Part shown: piece after piece, positions 1-8,939 of the stretch
How positions within the stretch are numbered: the stretch's first letter is position 1
Layout: each line of letters opens with the position of its first letter
Translations under genes and position numbers: made by a program
Notes under the pieces: model-generated
What the model saw: the letters and a program-made list of their open reading frames with translations, nothing else
Database searches by the model: none
What the model was told of the DNA's origin: nothing
DNA from: a virus
Reading direction: 5' to 3' (one strand)
IMG/VR virus record: IMGVR_UViG_3300031839_000891
Location: 1-34,565 of that record
DNA length: 34,565 nucleotides

Positions 1-3000
1 GAACTTTATCGTCTCTTAAATTTATTTCTTGTTCGTCTATACGTTGTATAGTTGTATCACCTGTATCTTCTAATTGTGTTTTTGGTTGGCCTTCAGTTGT
101 TCTAGCGTCCGCTTCAACAGTTCCAGTGCCCTTAGGTACTCTACCTCTTTCAGCTTCTTTAAATACATCATCAGCTCTAAATCTTAATTGAGAATTTATA
201 TAGTCAAATAAACTTTCGTTTTCTTTATTCGGTCCAGTTTCAACTCCACGTCTACCTCTATTAAAACGATTAATCATATTAATAAACTCTCTAGATCCAA
301 GAACGTCAGCAACAAAAGATTTAAGTTCGTCGTAGGTAAGCTTTATTTTGTATCTAGAAGCTATTAAACCATCTAAATAACCTTGATTTTCAAACTCTTT
401 TCTTTTTACTTTAAACTGTTCAATAGCTCTTTTAGCACCAACTCTATCCCACTCTGGTTGTGTATAGTTTTCACCAGTGTTTGGATCAACAGCCAACTTA
501 TCTACAGCTGGTTTAGCATCTACTCTTTTAAACTTAGTTCCAGTATCATCTGGTTGTATATTAGTGTCAGCGCCTGTACCTCTTTGTATACGACTACTTA
601 ATGCACCTTTGTGTATACTTTTATTATACTCTCTTAAAAAATCTAAAACAGCATCTGCATCACCAAATCTAACTTTTGAAAATGGACTAATGCTTCTTAT
701 TAAATCTACAATAGGTTGCATTAAAGATTGCAATGTAGACTGATCAATAGTTACTTTTTCATTATAAATTAAATCAGATAATATAGTTAAGTATTCATCT
801 GGATTAGCCTCCATGTACGAAACTGTTGCCAAACCTTTATCGTTAAACTGTAAACTATCTACATCTAAACCATATCTTTCAGCTTGCTCTCTAGTTACTT
901 CTCCAGTAAGATCAGCATATTGATCTTTTATTACTTCATCAATTAATTTAAACTGATCTTTTAATTTTAATCTTAATTGATCTATCAATTTAATATTTAT
1001 ATCACCATCTTTTAAAGCTTTTCTAAGTACACCATGCAGCAACTCGTGGTTACCTACTGTTATATCTCCTACACTTTTTGCTACGTCTAAATTTATTATT
1101 AATCTACCGGTTTTAGAATCTACAAATCCAGATGAATTTTTAGCGGCGTCTTCACCAAACTCTTTAAGCACCTGATCTCTCGTCATCTCAGTGTACTCAA
1201 GATTATATATTGAAGAGTGTTTTTTAGCAAAATCTAATTTACCTTTAAATATTTTATCTCCTATTCTTTTCGATCTAGCTTCTGCCTCTTCAACCATTTC
1301 GGTTCCTTCTAAAGCCGTGTAGCCTTCTGTCATCTGAAGTATATCGTTTTCTAGGTTTTTTATTTCTTCTTGTAAAGCTGGATCAACTTTAGTTTTATCT
1401 TTCCCAATGCTTTCAGCTCTCTCTTGTTTTTTCTTTAGCTCACCTTGTTTTCTTAATAACTCACTTTCTTTTTGAAATATTTCTTCTCTAGCCTCTTGAT
1501 CAACAACTCTAGAATCTATAGTAGAAAGTAATTTGCCTTTATACTCTTGCTGCTTAACCCTAGCGTTTAAAGCGTTATTGTTTTTTATTTCAATATTCAT
1601 ATCAGCAATTTCTTCTGGTGTTGCTGATTCTAATATTTGCTCTATTTTATCAAACGTTACTGTTTCTTCGTTTGGTCTACCTTTATTTATTGTGTATTTA
1701 CCAGGACTTAAAGCTGTACCAATATCTACAACAGCTTGACCACCTTGTCCTAGTATTTCTAAGCCAACATCCGCTGCGTTTATTTTTTCACCAATAACAA
1801 CTTGACTTAAAGCTTCACCACCACCACTAACTACACTTTCTCCAACTACACCTTTTCCAAATGCTAGAGCTTTTCTACCTGTTTTAGCTGTTTTAAAAAC
1901 GCTATTTTGAACAATACCACCACCAATATTATCAACAGCAGCTATGGTTAAACCCTTAGCAATTGCTTTGTTTCTAAACTTTAAATACTTTTCATCATCT
2001 TGAAAAAACTTTACAAGCTCTTCTTCAGATGGTATTTCTCCACCAAACTCTTGTTTTATTAACTCTCCAAATTTACTAGTGGTTTCTACACCACCACCAA
2101 GTGTAGACATAACACCTCTTAAATAACCACCAACACCCATCAAAGGACTTTTAGTTTTTGCGGCAGTAGCAGCACCTTGCACACCACCAACTAATTGCGA
2201 CAAGCCAAGTAACCCTTTAGATTTATTAGCCCTAACTTGACCAGCTATAGATTGTACAGTTATTTCAAGCGCAACAGCTGGATCATACACTGTTGCTCTA
2301 ACAAAGCCTAATACGCCGTTTTCTTCTTGATCCATTATCTCAATAAATTTATCTGTTTTTGGAGATCTTGGAGCTAACGCTTGTTTTTCTAAAACTTCAA
2401 TATATTTTTTAACATCTTCTTCTGTTAAGTTTTTTCTGTCCTCTTCACTCATGGTTATACCATCAAACATGGTATCTGTAAATTCACCGGTTTGACTAGA
2501 TGCTAATGATCTTCCAACAAGATATGCTATATCATCTATAAACTTACCACCAGAAAAACTTCTAAGTCTAATACCTTGAGATCTATCATAATCATATCTA
2601 ACTTCTTCTTCCCAACCTGGAGTATCTATAATCTCTAGTCCTTTTAAACTTTTTCTATTTGGATTATAATATAGTCTATTTCCATTTTCATCCAACTTAT
2701 ATTCTAATGGTTTTTCACTTTTTGTTTCTCTAGGGGCATTAACTAAGTAGTTTCCTTCAGTATACTTGTAGTTTTCTTTATCTTCTTTTATTTTATCTGC
2801 GCGATCTTTTATACCTTCTTTAGCAGCTAAAGCAACTTCTTTTCCAAAATCACCAGCCTTATATACAGTGGCTATCATTTTGCCCATTGGGCCTGAAAGC
2901 ATAGTAGCGTTTACAGCTTTTTCAAATAGATTCTTTTGTAGCTCCGAAGAACCATCTTCCGATTTGGACTCCGTATCTTGTTCCACTAAACTTGGTGCTT

Positions 3001-3160
3001 GATTTTTTTGGGACTGGCTCGTCCCTTTCGACTTTCCCGGCTCATCAGGTACTAGAGTGGGATTGTACTTTCCGTACTTATTGAAGAACATGTCTTCGTT
3101 TTCAGGTGATACGTTTTTGAATATAGTTTCACCATTGAGAATAAATTGATATCTTTTCAT
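1..3160 (-). CDS. Giant internal/ejection protein with HELLH metallopeptidase domain (partial, 3' end outside window)
   Basis: The reading frame is open from the ATG at 3160 to the left edge, giving 1053 codons with no stop seen; the C-terminus is missing. Residues 1-75 are polar and low-complexity. Glycine/alanine-rich amphipathic stretches follow at about residues 270-330 and 375-460 (including KSPLMG), then a Lys/Glu-rich coiled-coil-like segment near 540-600. A zinc-protease motif NHELLHG has H705, E706 and H709. A plausible third ligand is E789 in NPDEYLT, about 80 residues on. The leader is A/T-rich without Shine-Dalgarno. It is the last gene visible in the late operon, after two other internal-type proteins. 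Very large, mosaic proteins with a peptidase domain are typical of phage polyvalent/ejected proteins that enter the cell with the DNA. That role is inference; the peptidase motif is seen directly. Confidence 0.75.
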   Translation of the reverse strand, partial: MKRYQFILNGETIFKNVSPENEDMFFNKYGKYNPTLVPDEPGKSKGTSQSQKNQAPSLVEQDTESKSEDGSSELQKNLFEKAVNATMLSGPMGKMIATVYKAGDFGKEVALAAKEGIKDRADKIKEDKENYKYTEGNYLVNAPRETKSEKPLEYKLDENGNRLYYNPNRKSLKGLEIIDTPGWEEEVRYDYDRSQGIRLRSFSGGKFIDDIAYLVGRSLASSQTGEFTDTMFDGITMSEEDRKNLTEEDVKKYIEVLEKQALAPRSPKTDKFIEIMDQEENGVLGFVRATVYDPAVALEITVQSIAGQVRANKSKGLLGLSQLVGGVQGAATAAKTKSPLMGVGGYLRGVMSTLGGGVETTSKFGELIKQEFGGEIPSEEELVKFFQDDEKYLKFRNKAIAKGLTIAAVDNIGGGIVQNSVFKTAKTGRKALAFGKGVVGESVVSGGGEALSQVVIGEKINAADVGLEILGQGGQAVVDIGTALSPGKYTINKGRPNEETVTFDKIEQILESATPEEIADMNIEIKNNNALNARVKQQEYKGKLLSTIDSRVVDQEAREEIFQKESELLRKQGELKKKQERAESIGKDKTKVDPALQEEIKNLENDILQMTEGYTALEGTEMVEEAEARSKRIGDKIFKGKLDFAKKHSSIYNLEYTEMTRDQVLKEFGEDAAKNSSGFVDSKTGRLIINLDVAKSVGDITVGNHELLHGVLRKALKDGDINIKLIDQLRLKLKDQFKLIDEVIKDQYADLTGEVTREQAERYGLDVDSLQFNDKGLATVSYMEANPDEYLTILSDLIYNEKVTIDQSTLQSLMQPIVDLIRSISPFSKVRFGDADAVLDFLREYNKSIHKGALSSRIQRGTGADTNIQPDDTGTKFKRVDAKPAVDKLAVDPNTGENYTQPEWDRVGAKRAIEQFKVKRKEFENQGYLDGLIASRYKIKLTYDELKSFVADVLGSREFINMINRFNRGRRGVETGPNKENESLFDYINSQLRFRADDVFKEAERGRVPKGTGTVEADARTTEGQPKTQLEDTGDTTIQRIDEQEINLRDDKV

Positions 3161-3190
3161 ACTGTTTCGTTAGTTACCCGTTAAAATGTT

Positions 3191-4735
3191 TTATGCAAAT
3201 TCGTCTTCGTCTTTTGCTGTATCTTGCTCTGTATTTGTACTATAAACATTACCCTTGTAGGTAAATGTTTTGCCAGAACCAAATCTTTTTCTAGCAGAAG
3301 CCAAAGCTTCTTGCTGTGTTAATTTAAAATCAAAGTTTTGTGCAACCTCTGGTTTTAAATTATCATTAAAGTTTTGTTCCGCCATGTTAGTGTAGTACTC
3401 ACTAACATACTCAGTTAGCATCTTAGGATTATTATATATACTCCTAACTATAACTTCGGCGTCAGCCATATTTATAGGTGTCTTAGGCGTAGGATCCATA
3501 GCTTCTAGTTTACCTTTATCTTTTCTAGCACTAGCAATACCAAGATCTTCATACGATGCTGTCATTATAGCTTCAGCTAAATCTTCAATAAACACTCTAC
3601 CAAATGGATTTGTGTTTTGAGCTAACGATCTTAAATTACCTTTAGCAACTATCTGTTGCTTCATATTATTATAGTTCTTCTTGTAGTTGAACTCATTGTT
3701 TTCGCCTAGCTGGATATTTTCAGCCTTTATAGCATTGTCAGCAACTATAGCTCTTATAGCATTAAAACTAGCCTTATCAACACCAGCTCCTTTAACCATA
3801 CTTTCTACTTGGCTAAAGCTCATGAAGTTACCGTTTGCTTTAGATTTAGGTTCTTTAGCTTCTTCTTGACCTTGACCACCTTGCATCTCATTAGCCTTCA
3901 TAGGAGACTTCATAGTCATAGGACTACCACCAAACTCATCTTCATTATCTTGTTCCCAAACAGGATGTGCAGATCTTTTTTGAGTTTGAGTATCTATATC
4001 TAGTTTTCTTTTTTGTTGTGTTTTTTTATCTTGCTCTTTCCAGTATTTTTCTGAAGCGTCAACAAAACTTTGGTAACCTTCTTTAGTGTTAGGATATTTA
4101 TTACCAAACTTATCTTCTTTAAAATTACCATCTGAAGATAATTCAAATCTACCATCATCCCAAGCGTTTGCATAGCTAGCTAGCTTAGCATTATTGTTTT
4201 CATCAAACTTAACATACTCTCTCAGCTCTTCACGTTCAGCAGCATAACACTCTCTACCAGCTGGCATATTATACCCAGCGTTACCGTTCTCATCGTAAAC
4301 AACCTCCATCTCACCTTTTACTATTTTAGCTACAGCGTTAGCGTTGCATCCACCTAAATCTTTGCTTGGATTTTCTATAGGTACATTAGCTATTTTATCG
4401 TTTAATTCTTTCTCTTGTTTTATAGCATCAGCCTCTTTGTTTAGATCGTTTTCTAAAGACATCCTACCTCTTTTGTTTAAATAAACATATTTAAACCTTT
4501 GTTTTCTTAGTTTCTTTTCGTATTTCTTGTACTCTTCATCTGTCATTTCACCAGTCTTAGCTAGTTCAGCTTTCATTGCTGAATTAAAATGTCTATTTCT
4601 AGCTTGTATAACTGTATTAACGCCTTCTGATAGGTGATCAGCTAGGTCCATAGCAGCGGTTGTAGCCGCTAATTTACCAACGCCTTCTGCTCGTGCCACT
4701 TGACCAGCACCTTGTACTAACATTCTATCTGCCAT
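3191..4735 (-). CDS. Putative internal virion (cargo) protein with SPMK motifs
   Basis: This is a 514-aa, mostly helical, highly charged protein with no membrane segment. The N-terminus (residues 1-50) is Ala-rich and amphipathic. Residues 60-110 are Lys/Glu-rich, and the middle, about 225-300, is low-complexity. A short GGSPMTMKSPMK block lies near residue 270. The C-terminal half looks globular and ends in an acidic DEDEFA tail. It sits between a Gln/Ala-rich internal-type protein and the giant HELLH protein, 30 nt before the latter. Position after the tail genes and composition fit a capsid-internal or ejected protein. I do not recognise a catalytic motif. The SPxK motif recurs in three or four other proteins here. 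Function is inferred from context only. Confidence 0.7.
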   Translation of the reverse strand: MADRMLVQGAGQVARAEGVGKLAATTAAMDLADHLSEGVNTVIQARNRHFNSAMKAELAKTGEMTDEEYKKYEKKLRKQRFKYVYLNKRGRMSLENDLNKEADAIKQEKELNDKIANVPIENPSKDLGGCNANAVAKIVKGEMEVVYDENGNAGYNMPAGRECYAAEREELREYVKFDENNNAKLASYANAWDDGRFELSSDGNFKEDKFGNKYPNTKEGYQSFVDASEKYWKEQDKKTQQKRKLDIDTQTQKRSAHPVWEQDNEDEFGGSPMTMKSPMKANEMQGGQGQEEAKEPKSKANGNFMSFSQVESMVKGAGVDKASFNAIRAIVADNAIKAENIQLGENNEFNYKKNYNNMKQQIVAKGNLRSLAQNTNPFGRVFIEDLAEAIMTASYEDLGIASARKDKGKLEAMDPTPKTPINMADAEVIVRSIYNNPKMLTEYVSEYYTNMAEQNFNDNLKPEVAQNFDFKLTQQEALASARKRFGSGKTFTYKGNVYSTNTEQDTAKDEDEFA

Positions 4736-4746
4736 ATTATATTAAT

Positions 4747-5523
4747 TTAATTAGTTGGAACATACTGTCCGGTAGCCGAATCATAAGTATATGTTTGTTG
4801 TGGGTTTCCTGTTGAAGGAGTAAAAGTACTTGATTCACCTGTGCCTTGTGGTATAGATGTATTACCTAAACCTTGTGCGGTTTCATCTCCAAAACCGGCT
4901 ACAGCACCTGCTATGTTTTGTAAGCCACCTGATATAGCACCCATTTTAGCTGCTTGAGCTTGACCAGCTTGTTCTGCCGCAGCTGCTGTTTGCTGCTGCG
5001 CCATACCAAGAAGTGTTGATGTTCTATCTAATTCTGCACCTCTTTTAGTATACTCTCCTTGTATTTGTAAATCTTGTATTCTTTGCGCCTCTTGTCTTGC
5101 TGCCATTTGATTACTAGCTTCTTGTCGACCTATATCGACTGATGCTTGTTGTGATGCTAATTGCCCTTGCTGTGATAACTGTTGAGCTAATGCTGCCACA
5201 CCACCACCACCTGCAGCACCACGTAAGCTATCTAATATGTTAGATTGACTTTGTTGAAACTGTTGTTTTTGAAACTGAGCTTGTTGTTGGTTAACAGTTA
5301 AATCCTCCATGGTGTTCTCCATGTTTAAAAAAGGATTACTAGTATCTAGATTTGCATAAACATTTTGAAGTCTATTCATCTCTTCTCTAGCTTCAGCTTC
5401 TTTTGCTTCAGCAGCTCTTTGTTGTTTACCAGCTTGTATAGCTCCAAATATACTAGTACCAGCAGATACGGCTGCGCCTATAACTGGTAGTATTTTTAAA
5501 GGACTATTTTTTTCTTCTGCCAT
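4747..5523 (-). CDS. Putative internal virion/DNA-ejection protein, Gln/Ala-rich
   Basis: This 258-aa protein starts with a short polar NSPLK segment. A hydrophobic, glycine-containing helix follows at about residues 12-32 (ILPVIGAAVSAGTSIFGAIQ). Next comes a long Gln/Ala/Glu-rich helical region (33-190) with an NPFLN motif near residue 63 and a GAAGGGG linker near 103. The C-terminal 50 residues are Gly/Ser/Thr/Gln-rich and probably disordered. This composition (one amphipathic hydrophobic helix plus long Q/A-rich coils) is typical of podovirus internal-core and ejection proteins such as the P22 gp7/gp16 type. It lies 11 nt upstream of the 514-aa cargo-like protein. The ejection role is inference; no homolog search was possible. 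Confidence 0.65.
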   Translation of the reverse strand: MAEEKNSPLKILPVIGAAVSAGTSIFGAIQAGKQQRAAEAKEAEAREEMNRLQNVYANLDTSNPFLNMENTMEDLTVNQQQAQFQKQQFQQSQSNILDSLRGAAGGGGVAALAQQLSQQGQLASQQASVDIGRQEASNQMAARQEAQRIQDLQIQGEYTKRGAELDRTSTLLGMAQQQTAAAAEQAGQAQAAKMGAISGGLQNIAGAVAGFGDETAQGLGNTSIPQGTGESSTFTPSTGNPQQTYTYDSATGQYVPTN

Positions 5524-5563
5524 AATTGTTATTTTACTATTATATAGTTACATTTTTTGCTAA

Positions 5564-5929
5564 TTATTTACTACTTTCTTCTATTTCACAGGCCGTAGCA
5601 TAGAGTTCAGCTTTAGCTGTAGAGTTGTTTCTAAAAGTAGCGGTAGCGTAATAACCTAGCATCGATCCCATTTCAACTAAATTATTCTTTTGAAAAAATA
5701 TAAACGAGCTAGTTGTTATATCGTCGGTATTAACACCTTGCTCTTCGATGTTTAAAACAGTTGTTGACGTTGTTTCTGTTATAGTGTTTATAACACCGAT
5801 TAACTGCATAGCACTACTAACGTTAAATCCACCAAAAGTATTTGTTGGATAATTCACAAAGTAAGCTGTGTCGCCAACTTTGCAGGACATGTTGATAGGT
5901 GTTGTAAATGTTAAATTTATTGTTGCCAT
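5564..5929 (-). CDS. Small beta-rich virion protein (unknown role)
   Basis: This is a 121-aa Thr/Ser/Asn-rich protein, probably all beta. It opens with alternating hydrophobic/polar residues (MATINLTFTTPINMSC) and contains VGDTAYFVNYPT near residue 18. It ends with a conserved-looking block, MGSMLGYYATATFRNNS, at about 87-103. It has no signal peptide or membrane helix. It begins 1 nt after the stop of the 473-aa appendage protein and precedes the ejection-protein genes, so it belongs to the tail or tail-tip section. I recognise the C-terminal block as recurring in uncultured marine phages from memory, but no function is known to me. Confidence 0.65.
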   Translation of the reverse strand: MATINLTFTTPINMSCKVGDTAYFVNYPTNTFGGFNVSSAMQLIGVINTITETTSTTVLNIEEQGVNTDDITTSSFIFFQKNNLVEMGSMLGYYATATFRNNSTAKAELYATACEIEESSK

Positions 5930-5930
5930 A

Positions 5931-7352
5931 TTATGATACTATATTATCTAAACTAACTGTTATTACTGAGTCGTCTATACCAACTTTATCTATTAAAATT
6001 AATATATATAATTTATACTCTGTTGTTCCTGTTCCAGTTGCTCTTATGCTACTAACACTAAATTCAACGTTACCACTAGTTAACGCCACATCGCTAGGCA
6101 CTGGATGATTACTTGCTTGTGTAAATGTCTTACCTGTCAATGTATATATTAATGATATTTGTTTATTTTTACCATCATGCTCAAATCCATAGTATTGATT
6201 GTTAGCTGCACCTGATCCACCACCGTTTATAGCAGCACCAGTAACAGCTGTGCCTATAACCTTAATTACAGAGCCAGTGTATTGATTAAATGTTTGAGTT
6301 GGAAAAGTAGATGCTATACTAGAATCTTTTGTTCCTGATGTTTCTAAGTTGATCTTATAAGTTGTAGACCTTTTAAAAGCGACAGGTCTATTGTCCGCTG
6401 CTATTATAGACTTAGACAATTCACATTCATTAGCGTTATCACCATCTGGATTTAAAGTTAAAACTTTTATAGTTTCTCCATCTGCAAAAAATTTATTGTT
6501 AGCGTCTGTTAAGAAAATCTCATCTCCAACTTGCACGTCTGTTAAGCTATCAAATATAACCTTAGTCGCACCACTTGCCGCCATGCTACCGTTAACCTTG
6601 GTTACGCGTATTGTGGGTAAAGAAGGAAACCTTTGCTTATAAAAATAATGACCTTTTTTATTTAACTTTTGAGATAAAGATTGTTTAACACCAACGGGTA
6701 AAACAAAAGTTGAATTAGTGTTTGTTAGTATAGAGTTGTCGCTACTATCTAAAACACTTAGTTCAAAAGGAGTGTTTGGTGATCCGTATATTTTTATAAA
6801 CCTTTCTTCACCTTCTTTATTAATTGTTGAGCTACCAAGGTATAATCTTTTTATAGTATTAGTTGAAGGCGTGGTAACTCTAGCAACAGAGTAGTTTAAA
6901 TCAACATTAACATCGTCTCTTGACTTTATAGCTCTTGATGAATTACAAACTATATTAAACTTATTTAATGTTGGAGTTTTTTCTATAAATAAATTTAAAT
7001 TACTATTGTTACCAGAAGATACACTAACAGATGGTGGGTTTGATATTTTAAAGTTAGTGCTAGGTGTTATAGTAAATGTAGCTATTGCAACGTTTTTATT
7101 ATAAGGTATTATACTAGATGTAGTATTAGTTGTTAACTCATTAACTTTACCAATGTTTGTTCTACTAGTTGAAACTGTAGTTGTGTTATTTATTACTATA
7201 TTACCATCACTATCTATAGTTTTACTACCAAAACTTAGTTGCTTTGAATTTGTTTTTAATTTTTGTGATACAGCTAATCCTGTAAAAGATAAACTTGAAT
7301 TATAAGTTTTAGCTGCTATTTTTAATTTTAAATTTGTAGTAGTCTGTAACAT
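5931..7352 (-). CDS. Putative tail appendage/fibre protein, beta-rich
   Basis: This 473-aa protein is rich in Ser, Thr and Asn, with only two cysteines. Alternating beta patterns run throughout, and repeated NTTT/SNT tracts between residues 50 and 130 suggest an extended stalk. The middle carries VGDEIFLTDANNKFF near residue 280, which resembles small beta-barrel modules. The C-terminal part includes a GGGSGAANNQYYGFEHDG loop and strand-rich sequence with ILILIDK. It lies 4 nt downstream of another structural protein and 1 nt upstream of the 121-aa protein. Composition and position after the giant tail protein fit a host-contacting appendage. The receptor-binding role is inference. Confidence 0.6.
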   Translation of the reverse strand: MLQTTTNLKLKIAAKTYNSSLSFTGLAVSQKLKTNSKQLSFGSKTIDSDGNIVINNTTTVSTSRTNIGKVNELTTNTTSSIIPYNKNVAIATFTITPSTNFKISNPPSVSVSSGNNSNLNLFIEKTPTLNKFNIVCNSSRAIKSRDDVNVDLNYSVARVTTPSTNTIKRLYLGSSTINKEGEERFIKIYGSPNTPFELSVLDSSDNSILTNTNSTFVLPVGVKQSLSQKLNKKGHYFYKQRFPSLPTIRVTKVNGSMAASGATKVIFDSLTDVQVGDEIFLTDANNKFFADGETIKVLTLNPDGDNANECELSKSIIAADNRPVAFKRSTTYKINLETSGTKDSSIASTFPTQTFNQYTGSVIKVIGTAVTGAAINGGGSGAANNQYYGFEHDGKNKQISLIYTLTGKTFTQASNHPVPSDVALTSGNVEFSVSSIRATGTGTTEYKLYILILIDKVGIDDSVITVSLDNIVS

Positions 7353-7356
7353 AATT

Positions 7357-8928
7357 TTATACTTCTGTTGGATATAGATTTAAAAATATTTTATTGTTTT
7401 TAATTAAACCCGCTAAATCATCAGCTATCGATGATGCGGCTTGCCAAAAAGGAATTTCTAAGTTTGATTGAAAAGGTATTTTTACTTTAATTGTTTTTGT
7501 ATCTATACTACCATCGGGTTTTACAACTTGAGTTATTTCAGCATTAGCAATATCTAAATAACTATTATTTTGAGTAACAACTCCACTGGTATTTGTTTCT
7601 GAAACAAGTAGTGTGTAATTTTCAGGCGTGATAACACTACACGACATGAGCCAGTTATTAACATCAAGTGAATCTGTTGATGGATCATTATCTGATCCAG
7701 CAGCGCTTGTTGATATAATTTTCCAAATATCAGCTGTTTCGGCTATAAGCTCGTAATCAGGGTTGTCACCAACTGATATATACCACTGTAGATGGGTTGG
7801 TAAAACTCCATCTCCGGGTGTTAAAAAAGGATAATCTGTAGGATTTAAATATGGAATACTACCCGCACCACCTTCACCAGACCACGCTGCAATTCGATAC
7901 CCTTCATTTCTTTGTAGATCATGAGCAACAGGATTTGACTCAGCATTAGGACCAATTGTTCCTTGTGTTAAAGTAATGTTAGCACTAGCATTGAGATCCA
8001 TTCCATTAGATCCAGTAGCTCTAGGTGGAATTAAACATAAAATTGATCCGCACTCTGTGGTTACATTATTAGTGTTGTTAACATCAAACCATCCGCTCCA
8101 AGTGTTTCCATCTTCGAATGTAGCTGAACCACTATATTGATTATAAGTTGTTGGTTGAAAACTAGCTAAAGGAGAATCTTGTTGTGGATCTGGTGAACCA
8201 ACAAAGTATCCTGGATTATTATTTAACCATAAAAAATTAGGATCATACACAGGTATGTTTCTGTAAGCATAAAGATCGTCTTCGTCATTAAAACAATTCC
8301 TGTTTTGAAGCCAGTAAATACTACTCGCGTAGGCAGCATCATCAAAATATTTAGCTACAAAAATATCGCAGTTTTCATAATTAGAGTTAATTATTAATTC
8401 AAAAAATTGGAGACCTATGCTATTATTAGTTGGGGTCCAAACCTCTTCTTCTTGACAAGGGGCTGCCGTACATCCAAAATCTAAATTTATATAAACATCA
8501 TTACTAGGCATAGTAAAACCAGGATCTAGTTGAACCATAACTATAATCTCGTTGTTGCAATTAGTATCACCATCTGTTAGGGTGTCATATATTCTTACTT
8601 GATTTAAAGTGCCTTGGTACTGAGATATAGCCGCACCTGTTGTATTAGAATTCATCTGCCAACTACGTACAGAGGTTTCTAGTGGAGATAATGCACCAAT
8701 GTTAGCAGGAGAAATACTATTTAAAAAAACCATGTTTGAATTTATACGGTAATTAGGTAGTGGAGATATTTTTAAAAAATATGAATATACGGTTTGAGCT
8801 TGAGAAGAAGTATAACCCGTACCACTAGGTAGGGTTTGAGCCTCTAGTGTTCCTGCGCTCATGTTATCTCCAGCAAACTCTTCTGCTGAATATGATGTTA
8901 TAGTACAATTTTGTAGTGAACTTGACAT
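7357..8928 (-). CDS. Putative tail/appendage structural protein, cysteine-containing
   Basis: This 523-aa protein is rich in Asn, Ser, Thr, Pro and aromatic residues, with no signal peptide or membrane helix. It contains nine cysteines, unusually many for this genome, including GCTAAPC and ECGSILC clusters, so structural disulfides or metal binding are possible. Trp-rich segments such as WSGWFD and WQMNS suggest a beta-sandwich or carbohydrate-contacting surface, but no catalytic motif is recognised. It starts 11 nt after the 2232-aa tail protein and is followed within 4 nt by the 473-aa appendage protein. The order fits a tail fibre or tail-tip protein. The assignment is contextual and moderately certain only. 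Confidence 0.6.
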   Translation of the reverse strand: MSSSLQNCTITSYSAEEFAGDNMSAGTLEAQTLPSGTGYTSSQAQTVYSYFLKISPLPNYRINSNMVFLNSISPANIGALSPLETSVRSWQMNSNTTGAAISQYQGTLNQVRIYDTLTDGDTNCNNEIIVMVQLDPGFTMPSNDVYINLDFGCTAAPCQEEEVWTPTNNSIGLQFFELIINSNYENCDIFVAKYFDDAAYASSIYWLQNRNCFNDEDDLYAYRNIPVYDPNFLWLNNNPGYFVGSPDPQQDSPLASFQPTTYNQYSGSATFEDGNTWSGWFDVNNTNNVTTECGSILCLIPPRATGSNGMDLNASANITLTQGTIGPNAESNPVAHDLQRNEGYRIAAWSGEGGAGSIPYLNPTDYPFLTPGDGVLPTHLQWYISVGDNPDYELIAETADIWKIISTSAAGSDNDPSTDSLDVNNWLMSCSVITPENYTLLVSETNTSGVVTQNNSYLDIANAEITQVVKPDGSIDTKTIKVKIPFQSNLEIPFWQAASSIADDLAGLIKNNKIFLNLYPTEV

Positions 8929-8939
8929 AATTAATTATA

